A stretch of DNA of 64,000 nucleotides from Microbacterium foliorum (lineage in GTDB: Bacteria > Actinomycetota > Actinomycetes > Actinomycetales > Microbacteriaceae). The DNA is taken from NCBI RefSeq assembly GCF_003367705.1, contig NZ_CP031425.1, positions 2,976,001 to 3,040,000 on the forward strand, given 5' to 3'. The notes below the pieces were generated by a model. That model searched no databases and had not been told where the DNA came from. It saw only the letters and a program-made list of their open reading frames with translations. Position 1 is the stretch's first letter. Every line of letters starts with the position of its first letter. The position numbers and the translations under genes were made by a program. Positions 41,080-49,817 of this stretch are shown one piece after another.

Positions 41080-42569
41080 GATGTCTCCTTGTCGGATGTG
41101 GTTGAGATGTCCGTGGTCGAGCGGTGTCGCTCGGTGGCGAACCCGATGATGAATGCGATCGGTACGACCGCGAGAAGTGCGACGGCGGTCGTCACGTCAC
41201 CGCCGATGAGAGAGGTGAAGTTCGTCACGACGAGTGCGAGGACGCCGATCAGCAGCACGGCCGCGGCGGCGGGTGCGACCCTGGTCTGCCACGTTCCGCC
41301 TCCCGGGTGCCGCACCGAATAGGTGATCACGGCGATGGAGCACAGGATGTACAGCGTCACGAGCGCGGCGACGGCGAGTCCGCTGAACCACGAGAACAGG
41401 GTGAGCACGGGATCGAGCCCCCACACGACGAACGGCAGGATGATCAGCACCGCGAGAATCGACTGCACCCACGCGGCCGCGTGCGGTGCGCTCTGGCGAT
41501 TGGTGCGAGCGAGGGCGTAGGGCAGAGAACGCTGTGTCGCCAGCGCGTGAATGTACCGGTTGATGCCGTTGTGGAAGGCCAGGATGCCGGCGAAGAGCGA
41601 GGTGACCAGGAGGACCCCGGCCACAGGCCCCGACCAGGCGCCGAGAATACCGACCAGCGCATTGAAGACGAACACGGTCGAGTCACCGGAGACGACGGCT
41701 TCTTCCGCCGCGGCGACCGCGGCGTCCGCACCGTAGAACGAGATGAACATCCACGACACGAAGGAGAAGAACAGTGCGATGACGCCGACGGAGAGGTAGG
41801 TCGCACGTGCGACGGTGCGACGAGGATCCTTCGCTTCGCCAGAGTAGATCGCCGTGGATTCGAAGCCGAACATCGAGGCGACGGCGAACATGAGAGCGAC
41901 GCCCGGCGCGCCGGACATCACCGCCGCCGGCGAGAAGCTCGAGGCCACATCGATCGATCCCTCGGGGCCCCCGCCCATGATGAGCGTGCCCACCGCGAAG
42001 GCCAGGAGGATCGCCACCTCCAATCCCACGAGCACGGCGAGTACCCGCGCACCCAGCTCGATGTTGAGCGACCCCAGAACCTGTACCAGGACGATGGTGA
42101 CGATCACCGGGACCCACCACGGCACGAAGACGCCGACTGTGGCGAGGAGACCGCTGAAGCTCGCGCCGTAGAGGCCGTACATCGCCGCCTGGACAGTCGC
42201 GTAGGCGACGATCGCGAGCCATGCTGAACCTGTGCCCGTCCGCCGCCCGAGTCCGGCGGAGACGTATGCATAGAAGGCGCCCTTGCCGTCGATCCGTCGC
42301 GACATCGCGATGAACCCCACGGCGAAGATGACGATGATGATGCCGATGAGCAGGTAGGCGCCGGGTGCGCCTGCCCCGTTGCCGAGCAGGATCGTCAGGG
42401 GCAGGGCGCCGGCGATGCCGGTGAGAGGCGCCTGCGCTGAAAGGACGAAGAAGAGGATGCCGAGCACGCCGACGGCACCCTTGCGAAGTGATGTGCGGTC
42501 GTCGGGATCACCTCGCTCCGCGAGGGGCGGGGGGCTCACTTCGTTTTTCGTGGACATGATGATCACCAT
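41076..42569 (-). CDS. APC-family amine/amino acid permease
   Basis: A 497-residue transporter with about 12 helices: GAVGVLGILFFVLSAQAPLTGIAGALPLTILLG opens the membrane part and FGFESTAIYSGEAKDPRRTVARATYLS is the conserved APC segment around helix 6. It resembles the permease at 17.3-18.8 kb. The ATG at 42569 has GAGAGA upstream; a second in-frame ATG 12 nt later without a ribosome-binding site is an alternative. It sits between the amine oxidase and ALDH genes, so it probably imports the amine that the oxidase consumes. Confidence 0.92.
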   Translation of the reverse strand: MVIIMSTKNEVSPPPLAERGDPDDRTSLRKGAVGVLGILFFVLSAQAPLTGIAGALPLTILLGNGAGAPGAYLLIGIIIVIFAVGFIAMSRRIDGKGAFYAYVSAGLGRRTGTGSAWLAIVAYATVQAAMYGLYGASFSGLLATVGVFVPWWVPVIVTIVLVQVLGSLNIELGARVLAVLVGLEVAILLAFAVGTLIMGGGPEGSIDVASSFSPAAVMSGAPGVALMFAVASMFGFESTAIYSGEAKDPRRTVARATYLSVGVIALFFSFVSWMFISFYGADAAVAAAEEAVVSGDSTVFVFNALVGILGAWSGPVAGVLLVTSLFAGILAFHNGINRYIHALATQRSLPYALARTNRQSAPHAAAWVQSILAVLIILPFVVWGLDPVLTLFSWFSGLAVAALVTLYILCSIAVITYSVRHPGGGTWQTRVAPAAAAVLLIGVLALVVTNFTSLIGGDVTTAVALLAVVPIAFIIGFATERHRSTTDISTTSDKETS

Positions 42570-42597
42570 TGATCTCTCGTAGTTGGGTGTTGCTGAA

Positions 42598-43914
42598 TCA
42601 GGCGGACACCAGGCGGGATGCCGTGAGAACCCCGCGTGCTGCCTTCAAGCCGCTCTCGATGGCGCCATCGATGAAACCGCCCCATCCGTCGGCGATATCC
42701 GACCCCGCGAGCCGGACCCGCCCCAGCGGCTGCTGAAGCGCGGGCAGAGAGTCGGAGAGATAGCCGACTCGGTGCATCGGCCACGTCTCTCGGGAGAAGT
42801 CGTCGCCGACCCAGTCGTGTCCGGCGCTGGCGATGACGCGCAGGTCCGGCACGAGGCGGCTCAGTACCCGCTGAATCGCCTCCGGATCGTTGGGGTCGAG
42901 GGCTGATGCGTCAGGGCCGAACCCGATGACGTAAGTGAGGCCGTCGCGCACATACTCCGATTGGAAGAAGTTCAGCGGCCAATCCGCTCCACCGAGCGCC
43001 ACGAACGGACGATGTTCACCCTCGACGGTGAACCAGACCTTGACGCCGAGACCGAGCTGCCCGCGGTCGGCCGCCAAGCGGACCGGTGCGGGAAGAGCCG
43101 GCTCGAAGTGGATGCGCGGCAACGTCTGCAGCGGCACCGTGACGATCACATCACGGGCGGAGTACTCAGACCCGTCGGCCGTCGACACCGCCACGGACGA
43201 CTGCTCCTGCGTTATCTGGCGGACGTCGACCCCGAAGACGAAGTCCGCCGACGTGTCTTGAGAAATCGCTTCGGCGAGAGCGCGCGTACCTCCCGCGATC
43301 TTGTAGGTCGCGCACGCCTCGAAGTTCACCTTCCAATCACCATTGGTCAGCGACACCCATCGCAGCGCCTGCGTGAAGGCGGCATCTGCGATCCGCCCGT
43401 TGAAGTTGAGAGTCCAGAATGACTCGACCAGTGCGCGCCTCTCCGCGCTGATCGGCAGAGCCGCGATCTCGTCGGCGAGCGAGAGAGAGTCGAACGCCTC
43501 GACCGACGCGCTCAGGGGACGGAAAGGCTGAGGGAAGACGTCTCTGGACCGCGCGGTGAGAATCTCATTCGGCTCGTCGAGCAACTCGAGCAGCTCGTCT
43601 GCCGAGCCCGCGACAAGCTTCGAGCCGTCCCACCAGTACGCGTTCTCGGGTACCGGGCTGGGGGCAAGACCGATGCCGTAACGGCTCAGTTCGGCCCAGA
43701 CATGCGGCTGGGTCCAATGCACCCACGTTCCGCCGAGTTCCAGATCCATGCCGAGTCGGCGGTCGAGCCACGTGCGGCCGCCGATCCGATCTCGCGCTTC
43801 GAGGACCAGCACCGACTGCCCTGCACGGGACAGCTCGCGAGCAGCTGTGAGGCCCGAGAACCCCGCTCCCACCACGATGGTGTCGTACGGCTGTTCCATG
43901 TCGATGTCACTCAT
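42598..43914 (-). CDS. Flavin-containing amine oxidase
   Basis: A 438-residue FAD enzyme of the monoamine oxidase family. The N-terminal dinucleotide motif is VVGAGFSGLTAARELSRAG, followed by LEARDRIGGRTWLDRRLGMDLELGGTWVHW, the FAD-binding block shared by MAO, putrescine oxidase and tyramine oxidase. The C-terminal FAD block is VRLAGSDIADGWGGFIDGAIESGLKAA. The ATG at 43914 overlaps the cupin stop. It oxidises a primary amine to an aldehyde, producing ammonia and hydrogen peroxide; the amine (putrescine, tyramine, phenethylamine or similar) is not clear from the motifs. Confidence 0.9.
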   Translation of the reverse strand: MSDIDMEQPYDTIVVGAGFSGLTAARELSRAGQSVLVLEARDRIGGRTWLDRRLGMDLELGGTWVHWTQPHVWAELSRYGIGLAPSPVPENAYWWDGSKLVAGSADELLELLDEPNEILTARSRDVFPQPFRPLSASVEAFDSLSLADEIAALPISAERRALVESFWTLNFNGRIADAAFTQALRWVSLTNGDWKVNFEACATYKIAGGTRALAEAISQDTSADFVFGVDVRQITQEQSSVAVSTADGSEYSARDVIVTVPLQTLPRIHFEPALPAPVRLAADRGQLGLGVKVWFTVEGEHRPFVALGGADWPLNFFQSEYVRDGLTYVIGFGPDASALDPNDPEAIQRVLSRLVPDLRVIASAGHDWVGDDFSRETWPMHRVGYLSDSLPALQQPLGRVRLAGSDIADGWGGFIDGAIESGLKAARGVLTASRLVSA

Positions 43915-44249
43915 GAGTAGACGAAGAACTCGACGGTCGGCTCGAGCACTGTCCACGTCGCGGAGACGCCCTTGTTCATCGACGCGGATCCGCCAGCAGA
44001 GACTTCGAATGCTGCGGAGCCCTCCGGCTCGATTCGCACTCGTCCCTCGATGATGTAGATGGTCTCGTCCGCATGAGCCACGACGACCATCGGACCGGGG
44101 GTCTGCTCCGGGGTGATGAACCAATAGCCGGCCGAGAGCTCGTCGCGCTCGCCCTCTCCGGGGCGGCGCACCCACTGCACCTCTCCGACCTCGAAAGGCT
44201 CACGCTTCGCAGCGTCCACACTTCCAGCGGTGATGAATTGTTCAGACAT
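43911..44249 (-). CDS. Small cupin-domain protein
   Basis: A 112-residue single cupin. The barrel motif region GYWFITPEQTPGPMVVVAHADETIYIIEGRVRIEPEG resembles cupin motif 1 with His and Glu, and SASMNKGVSATWTVLEPTVEFFVY is motif 2, with the usual His absent. The start at 44249 has AAGGAGGACG 5 nt away; an ATG further upstream would place the operator inside the gene. It is the first gene of the amine oxidase operon. Its role could be ligand binding or enzymatic, and I cannot decide. Confidence 0.8.
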   Translation of the reverse strand: MSEQFITAGSVDAAKREPFEVGEVQWVRRPGEGERDELSAGYWFITPEQTPGPMVVVAHADETIYIIEGRVRIEPEGSAAFEVSAGGSASMNKGVSATWTVLEPTVEFFVYS

Positions 44250-44288
44250 CGGCGTCCTCCTTGACGGTCCCGGCGCTTCTGGTGCACC

Positions 44289-44324
44289 TGCGCCCAGACT
44301 AAGCATTTGCTTAGTCTGGGCGCA
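44289..44324. promoter_or_regulatory. 36-bp perfect palindrome between the cupin and TetR genes
   Basis: TGCGCCCAGACTAAGC and GCTTAGTCTGGGCGCA are exact 16-bp arms around ATTT. The palindrome occupies the divergent region (40 nt from the cupin start, 30 nt from the TetR start). Its length exceeds a usual single TetR site, so it may hold two overlapping dimers or lie across both promoters. Confidence 0.85.
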
Positions 44325-44353
44325 AGAGCGGGTTTTTGCGGTTTAGTAGATGC

Positions 44354-44986
44354 ATGGTTCGACAGGTCCCTCATGGCAGCGGTCGCGATCTCTTGGTGGC
44401 GACAACGGTAGGGATCGTCGCGGAGAAGGGCCTCCGCGGCATGACTTTTCGCGCGGTCGCGGAGAGAGCGGGCGTGAACAACTCGCTGATCGCCCACCAC
44501 TTCGGAGACCGAGAATCGCTCCTCGCAGCCGCACTCGACTGGAGCGTCGAGCGATCGATCGAGACGACGGGTCTGCTCGACCTCGCGACGAGCGGCGCAT
44601 TCGCTGATGGCCTGCTCGACTCCGTCGCCGATCGTCCCGAACTGCAGGCATTCCAATACGAGATGATTCTCGAATCCCGGAGGAACCCGCGTTACAAGCC
44701 GTACGTCAGTCGCCTCTACACCCGATACAACGAGGTCGTCCAGGCGAGCCTCAGCGAACACGGTATCGACGATCCTTCCGGCGCGATCGCCCGATCCGCA
44801 TTCGCAACCCTGGATGGCGTCGTCCTGCAATTCATGGCCGGTGTGGATCCTGAGCTCCTGCGAGCGGCACTGCACAACCTCTGGCAAGGACTACTGGGCG
44901 ACGACACGCGCGTTCAGCCCGGCGCACTCGCGACCGACGAGCAGCCCCACTCCAGCAATGACGTGGGTCTGCTCACCGAAACCTGA
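44354..44986 (+). CDS. TetR-family regulator of the amine oxidase operon
   Basis: A 210-residue TetR-type protein. The HTH reads LLVATTVGIVAEKGLRGMTFRAVAERAGVNNSLIAHHFGDRESLLAAALDWSVERSIE, followed by a helical ligand-binding domain and a hydrophilic tail. The ATG at 44354 is chosen over a TTG 18 nt upstream. It faces the cupin-amine oxidase-permease-ALDH operon across the 36-bp palindrome, so it should repress that operon until the amine or its aldehyde appears. It is similar to the TetR protein at 36186-36758. Confidence 0.9.
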   Translation: MVRQVPHGSGRDLLVATTVGIVAEKGLRGMTFRAVAERAGVNNSLIAHHFGDRESLLAAALDWSVERSIETTGLLDLATSGAFADGLLDSVADRPELQAFQYEMILESRRNPRYKPYVSRLYTRYNEVVQASLSEHGIDDPSGAIARSAFATLDGVVLQFMAGVDPELLRAALHNLWQGLLGDDTRVQPGALATDEQPHSSNDVGLLTET

Positions 44987-45246
44987 TGGCTCCGTGCCGG
45001 GGCTATGCCTTTCTGTGCACGCCTCGCTGCGGACGAAGTCATCGAGACCGTCCGGCGCCTCGAGAGAGTTCTGCGCCGTCAAGGTGATCTCCGCGTACTT
45101 CGCTGCTCGACCTCACGAAGAGCGATGATCGCCTGGTGATCCACGCCTGGCTGGCGAAGCGGCGATTCATCGACTGACGCAGCGGAGCCGCGGGCAGCGC
45201 CTCGCGGCGAGATCGGCGCACTCGGCAGCGCCACCACCAGCGTCGT

Positions 45247-46188
45247 CTACTCGACGAGGTTCCTCTCCACCCATTCGCGCAGAGTCATGGTCGGGATGCC
45301 GTGGCGCGCGTTGAACGTGCCTTCCTTCCCCCAGGCCACGCCGCGTCCCTGTGCGAACACTGCGCGGTACTTCCTGGTCATGTTGTCCGGGTCGGCGGCG
45401 AGTTCAGCCATGAGGAGGGGCTCCGACCATACGCGCAGCGCAAACGAGCGCCCCAGACCCTGTTCCAGCGCCTCCGCCAGCTGGCTGTACGTGATCGTGT
45501 CGCCGGCGACGTAGACGATCTCGTTGCGGATCCGCGGCTCGGCGAACAGGATCGCCGCGGTGAGCGCACCGATGTCTTCCGGGGTCGTCACGGTGACGGC
45601 GGTGTCCGGGGTGCCGAGTGCGTTCACGGTGTCGTTCGGCAGGTCGACCATCCCCGACCCGGGCTCGAAGAGGTAGTTCATGAACATGCCTGTGGATATG
45701 ATCACCCACTCGGTGTCGTCCTGTGATCGGAGGAGGTCTCGCACGTCGAGCTGCGAGTCGAAGATGTCCTGAGGGCTCCCCCGCCCGATCACATCGAAGT
45801 CGACTCCGAACTGCCACGGGAAGTACCGCGGGAGCTTCGCCTGCAGCGCGGCCTGCGCGACCTTCATCGGAGTGTCGAGGCCTGCGGTGATCCCCGTGCA
45901 GCCGATGACGGTGTCGTAGCCCGAGAAGATCGCCGCGAGGTCGTCGACGGTGTTCTCGACCAGGTCGCCGGGGACGATCCCGATGCCGAGGGCGCGGATC
46001 TCCGCGACGTCGCGCTGCTTCGCCGGAACGGTGGAGTCGATCGTATGGGCGCGCAGCAGCACATCCACGGAAGTTCCCGGCACATCGGCCGCCCGGCGCG
46101 CGATGTTGCGCAGCACGGGCATCCCGAGTTCACCTGCTCCGATGACGAGGATCTCCCGCGAGGCGCCGTCCCAGCCGCTCACTGACAT
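45247..46188 (-). CDS. NmrA-like/isoflavone-reductase-type NAD(P)-binding protein
   Basis: A 313-residue atypical SDR of the NmrA group. The N-terminal Rossmann motif is LVIGAGELGMPVLRNIA; the body has GYDTVIGCTGITAG and LPRYFPWQFGVDFDVIGRGSPQDIFDSQLDVRDLL, typical of isoflavone-reductase-like proteins, without a classical Tyr-x3-Lys. The ATG at 46188 follows AAAGGAAGA. It is divergent from a MerR-type regulator with a shared inverted-repeat promoter region. It may be a reductase or a redox sensor; the substrate is unknown. Confidence 0.85.
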   Translation of the reverse strand: MSVSGWDGASREILVIGAGELGMPVLRNIARRAADVPGTSVDVLLRAHTIDSTVPAKQRDVAEIRALGIGIVPGDLVENTVDDLAAIFSGYDTVIGCTGITAGLDTPMKVAQAALQAKLPRYFPWQFGVDFDVIGRGSPQDIFDSQLDVRDLLRSQDDTEWVIISTGMFMNYLFEPGSGMVDLPNDTVNALGTPDTAVTVTTPEDIGALTAAILFAEPRIRNEIVYVAGDTITYSQLAEALEQGLGRSFALRVWSEPLLMAELAADPDNMTRKYRAVFAQGRGVAWGKEGTFNARHGIPTMTLREWVERNLVE

Positions 46189-46247
46189 GTGTTCTTCCTT
46201 TCTCCGGCATCTCGAGGATCGGGACGCCGTACGCTCACAAAGCGTAA

Positions 46248-46269
46248 ACTTTGACATCACTGTCAAGGT
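46248..46269. promoter_or_regulatory. MerR-type operator with back-to-back TTGACA boxes
   Basis: ACTTTGACA-TCAC-TGTCAAGGT is an inverted repeat with 8 of 9 paired positions. Each arm contains TTGACA on its own strand, so the -35 elements for the divergent NmrA-like and MerR genes are embedded in one operator. Confidence 0.65.
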
Positions 46270-46303
46270 CAAATCCAGCACCATCGAGGAAGGGCACACC
46301 GCG

Positions 46304-46687
46304 ATGAAGATCAGCGAAGCCGCGGAAGAGATCGGAGCGCCGGCACGCATGCTGCGTTACTACGAGCAGCAGGGACTCATCGCGGCATCACGGTCGGGGA
46401 ACGGGTACCGCGACTACTCCGCCGAACAGATCGATCATGCCCGCCACGTCCGTGCACTCGTCGAAGCGGGACTCTCCACTCGCATGATCAAGATCGTGCT
46501 GGACATCGAGGCGCCTGTTCCGAACCAGCAGTCGACGCACGAGAGCCGAGCCTCCGCCGAAGAGCTGGCGAGAGAGCTGCGCGTGGTCGAGAACCGCATC
46601 GTCTGCCTGCAGAAGAGCCGCGAGGCTGTCATCAGCTATCTCCAGAACTCCGACCATGCGGATCTGCTGACGACCGCACCCACGTGA
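46304..46687 (+). CDS. MerR-family transcriptional regulator
   Basis: A 127-residue MerR-type protein: winged HTH MKISEAAEEIGAPARMLRYYEQQGLI with the RYYEQ(Q)GL signature, a wing SGNGYRDYSAEQIDHARHVRALVEAGLSTRMIKIVL, and a C-terminal coiled coil (ASAEELARELRVVENRIVCLQKSREAVISYLQ). It has no metal-binding Cys cluster, as in drug or redox-cued members. GAGGAAGGG precedes the ATG at 46304. It presumably controls the divergent NmrA-like gene through the TTGACA palindrome. Confidence 0.9.
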   Translation: MKISEAAEEIGAPARMLRYYEQQGLIAASRSGNGYRDYSAEQIDHARHVRALVEAGLSTRMIKIVLDIEAPVPNQQSTHESRASAEELARELRVVENRIVCLQKSREAVISYLQNSDHADLLTTAPT

Positions 46688-46838
46688 CCGGTCCGTGGCA
46701 GTCCGCCTGAAAGGCCTTCCCATGTAAAGTTTTTAGCACATTTGCGCCATGTTCTTTTTACGGCACCTGACGATGATGGTATATTTTTATAACCAAAACG
46801 TGCGGTGCGATTTTTCGAACACAGATGGGGTGGCCACG

Positions 46839-47438
46839 GTGAAGCTGCAGACACCATCAGACCTCGCGCGTATGGTCAAGAACGCCCGCGTCCAGCGCAA
46901 CCTCACCCAGCAGGACGTCGCCGACGCTGTCGGCATCACCCGTCAGTCCCTCGCCCGCCTCGAACGCGGCAACGGCGGCACCTCCTTCGACACGGTGTTG
47001 CTCATCCTCGACCACCTCGGCATCCACCTGGACGCCACCACCGAGCGCCGCATCCCTCGCGCCACGACCGTCGCGACGGGTGCCGCCCAGGCAGCGGCCG
47101 ACGCACTCGCCACGCGCATCACACCGCTGATCGGCTCGGGCACGCTCGGAGCACTCGACAAGCAGCTCCTTGGCTCGCTCCCTCGGATCGCCCCCTCGCT
47201 CCCACCCGAATTCGACACCTCTGGCATCCTCAAGCAGATCGAAGCGAACCTCGGCCCCGCTACGCTCGCCTCCATCCGCGAAGCCTCCCGCGGACTCACC
47301 GAGCGTCTCACCGTCCCGGGCTCCGTCCTCATCGATCCGCCTCGCGCGGTGGAAGCCGGCTCCAGAGCCGCCGCGGATGCCCGAACGGCGGAAGCCCGAA
47401 CGGACGCCGACCCGCATGCCGAGGCAGGTATCGAATGA
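46839..47438 (+). CDS. HipB-like HTH antitoxin
   Basis: A 199-residue protein with an N-terminal Xre/Cro HTH (ARMVKNARVQRNLTQQDVADAVGITRQSLARLERGNGGTSFDTVLLILDHLGIHL), as in HipB, and an unusually long alanine-rich C-terminal extension. The GTG at 46839 with GGGGTGG just upstream is favoured; a GTG at 46830 or an ATG at 46749 are in frame but the latter crosses an AT-rich promoter stretch with TATATTTTTATA. It overlaps hipA by ATGA, as in coupled toxin-antitoxin pairs. It would bind HipA and its own promoter. Confidence 0.8.
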   Translation: MKLQTPSDLARMVKNARVQRNLTQQDVADAVGITRQSLARLERGNGGTSFDTVLLILDHLGIHLDATTERRIPRATTVATGAAQAAADALATRITPLIGSGTLGALDKQLLGSLPRIAPSLPPEFDTSGILKQIEANLGPATLASIREASRGLTERLTVPGSVLIDPPRAVEAGSRAAADARTAEARTDADPHAEAGIE

Positions 47439-48787
47439 TCCGCGCCCTCAACGTGCACCTCTACGACACCCACGTCGCCACGATCACCCGGCGGGGCGAG
47501 AACCTGCAACTGCGCTACCTGCCCGAATACGTCGAATCGGACACCCCAGTCCCCATCTCTGTGACACTCCCCGTCGTAAGTCCCCCCTTCGGGAACGACG
47601 AGACCAAGCGGTTCCTCGACAACCTCATGCCGGACCGCGCTGATGTTCGTTCCCGGTGGGCGCGGCAAGCGAAGCTGACCAGCGACAGCACCTTCGACCT
47701 GCTCTCCGTCTACGGAGCCGATGTCGCCGGCGCACTCGAGTTCTACCCCGCAGGCACATCACCCAGGCAGGAGGAGAACCTGACGCCGCTCACCGACAGA
47801 GAGATCGGCGACCGGATCAGGCAGATCCGTCGAGACGATTCCGATTGGTTGCAGCACCGCGCAGTCGAAGAAGGGTTCTCGCTCGGCGGCGCTCAGGGGA
47901 AGTTCGCGCTCACCCTTCGCGACGATCAGTGGTTCGAGCCGTCTGGACGGCAGCCGTCGACACACATCTTCAAGCCGGGCATCCAGCCGCTGCCCGGCTC
48001 CGACGTCACCGAGCACATCACGCTGCAGGTCGCACGCCTGCTCGGGATCGACACGGCCGCATCCGTGATCGCCGAGTTCGACGGCGAGCACGTCCTCATA
48101 GTGGAACGCTTCGATCGCTTCGAAGACAACGGCGCCATCAGCCGAATCCACCAGGAAGACCTCGCTCAAGCTACCGGGACGTCGCACGTCCAGAAGTACG
48201 AATCCGACGGCGGCCCCGGCTACCGCGACATCTTCACCGTCTTCGACCGCAACCTCAGCGCTGCGGACGCCAGGACCGCCAAGGAGCGGTTCGCGAAGCT
48301 GCACGTCTTCTCCTGGATCATCGGTCACAACGATGGGCACTCCAAGAACTACTCCCTCACCCATGTGCCCGGTCGTAGCGTGCTCGCCCCCTTCTATGAC
48401 CTCAACAGCTCGCTCCCGTTCACGCAGCGAGAGCAAGTCCTCGCCCACGAACCTGCGGTCTTCGACGACGTCGAGCTCGCTTTCGCAGTCGACGGCGCGA
48501 ACACACTCGGCACCTTCAATGGCGACAGTATTCGACGCCTCGAAGCCGACGCAGGGCTCGCCGAAGGGTATCTGCGGGACTTCGCCCTCCAGGTCGCCGC
48601 GGGCCTCCAGCCCGCCGTCGCTGTCGTCACCGAAGCAATCCCCGATCGCCTGAACGAGCTCCCCTCCGTCGCGCTCTACCCGCACGCCACTTACACGCAG
48701 ACCCTGAGAGTCTTTGACGCCCTGAGTGCGATCAGTCATTCAGGTGCACTGCTCGAGGGGACTGCCGCACGGCCTAGGCGACTCTGA
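47435..48787 (+). CDS. HipA-like serine/threonine kinase toxin
   Basis: A 450-residue HipA family kinase. The N-terminal subdomain contains PPFFGND-like and NLMPDRADVRSRWARQA; the P-loop-like region is FSLGGAQGKFAL, the catalytic block HVFSWIIGHNDGHSKNYSL (Asp-x-His-x-Lys-Asn) and the metal-binding YDLNSS. Such kinases phosphorylate glutamyl-tRNA synthetase or related targets and are neutralised by HipB; here the target is unknown. Its 3' end overlaps the convergent quinone-oxidoreductase-like gene by 14 bp, so its coding end is tightly packed. Confidence 0.88.
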   Translation: MIRALNVHLYDTHVATITRRGENLQLRYLPEYVESDTPVPISVTLPVVSPPFGNDETKRFLDNLMPDRADVRSRWARQAKLTSDSTFDLLSVYGADVAGALEFYPAGTSPRQEENLTPLTDREIGDRIRQIRRDDSDWLQHRAVEEGFSLGGAQGKFALTLRDDQWFEPSGRQPSTHIFKPGIQPLPGSDVTEHITLQVARLLGIDTAASVIAEFDGEHVLIVERFDRFEDNGAISRIHQEDLAQATGTSHVQKYESDGGPGYRDIFTVFDRNLSAADARTAKERFAKLHVFSWIIGHNDGHSKNYSLTHVPGRSVLAPFYDLNSSLPFTQREQVLAHEPAVFDDVELAFAVDGANTLGTFNGDSIRRLEADAGLAEGYLRDFALQVAAGLQPAVAVVTEAIPDRLNELPSVALYPHATYTQTLRVFDALSAISHSGALLEGTAARPRRL

Positions 48788-49733
48788 TCGTGGCTTTGCC
48801 CGTCGTCACACCGGCGTGGAGCTTGTTCAGAATCTCGGTGGTCTGCGCCCAGCGACCCGTTCGCGTGAGGTCGACCCGGACCGTTCCTGTCGTGACTGCG
48901 TCGAGCGACCATCGCAGGGAGTGGGTTCCGTGTTCGGGGAATGCGGCGAGCCAGGCGCCGACGTTGAATCCGGCGGTGGTCTTGTTCTGCAGCCAGTGCG
49001 CGAGTGAGCTGATGGTCACGTCCGCTGCTTGCGAGGCGTTGCCGACCTTGATGAGACGTCCACCTGACCGCAACATGCGGAGTGCACGTGTGGCTGCTTC
49101 TCCTCCGACGGGGTCGATGACGAGGTCGTAGGCATCGTCTGGGATGGACGCCAGGTCGGTGCGGAGGTAGGTGTTGTCGTATCCGAGGCGGTGCCCGATC
49201 GTTTGCTTTTCAGGTGTGCCGACGACCGCGTCGATGCGTCCCCCTCCGAGCGTCCGAGCGACCTGGAGGAACTGTGAGCCGAGCCCACCGGCACCGGCGT
49301 GCACGAGCATCGATTCTCCGGGGGTGAACCTGGCCACGGTGGTGAGCGCGAGGTGGGCGGTCACGGTGTTGGTCGGCACGACCGATGCCAGCTCGGGAGT
49401 CAGGCCCTTCGGGAGCGGTACGACGAGCGAGGATGGGGCACAGGCGACTTCGGCCAGTCCGCCCGCATTGGGGAGGAAGGCCGCCACGCGCTGGCCGCCA
49501 TGCAGATTGACGACGTCCTCGCCGACCTCGCGGACAGTTCCCGAGACTTCCAGGCCCGGCACGAATCCGGCGCTGCTCTGCATGAACCCGTTGGCCCAGA
49601 GTGCGTCGATCATGCCGAGACCGGCGTACTGCACGTCAATGCTCACCCGGCCACGGGCTGGACGCGGAATCGGGAGGTCGAGCTCGTGAAGATCGGTGGA
49701 CTCATCGGTGGTTCTGACGGCGTAGGCGCGCAT
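48774..49733 (-). CDS. Quinone-oxidoreductase-like MDR protein
   Basis: A 319-residue zinc-free medium-chain dehydrogenase/reductase. The GroES-like N-terminus includes FVPGLEVSGTVREVGEDV, and the NADPH motif is LVHAGAGGLGSQFLQVA (AxxGxxG type). The catalytic-zinc GHE motif is absent, as in NADPH:quinone reductases. It is convergent with hipA (14-bp overlap) and followed upstream, on the same strand, by an MFS efflux gene 85 nt away, so the efflux pump and this reductase may be one operon under the MarR gene. Confidence 0.88.
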   Translation of the reverse strand: MRAYAVRTTDESTDLHELDLPIPRPARGRVSIDVQYAGLGMIDALWANGFMQSSAGFVPGLEVSGTVREVGEDVVNLHGGQRVAAFLPNAGGLAEVACAPSSLVVPLPKGLTPELASVVPTNTVTAHLALTTVARFTPGESMLVHAGAGGLGSQFLQVARTLGGGRIDAVVGTPEKQTIGHRLGYDNTYLRTDLASIPDDAYDLVIDPVGGEAATRALRMLRSGGRLIKVGNASQAADVTISSLAHWLQNKTTAGFNVGAWLAAFPEHGTHSLRWSLDAVTTGTVRVDLTRTGRWAQTTEILNKLHAGVTTGKATIRVA

Positions 49734-49817
49734 GCTGGAGCCCTTTCAATGCATGGAGGATAAGTCGGGTGCTCGGGGCCGAGGTGTCCGGGGGCAGGCC
49801 CTCGACGCAGTCCTTCT

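Noticed and set aside
44987..45246. Short frames between the TetR and NmrA-like genes
   Set aside because: 260 nt with no recognisable domain, start signal or repeat; nothing can be supported there.
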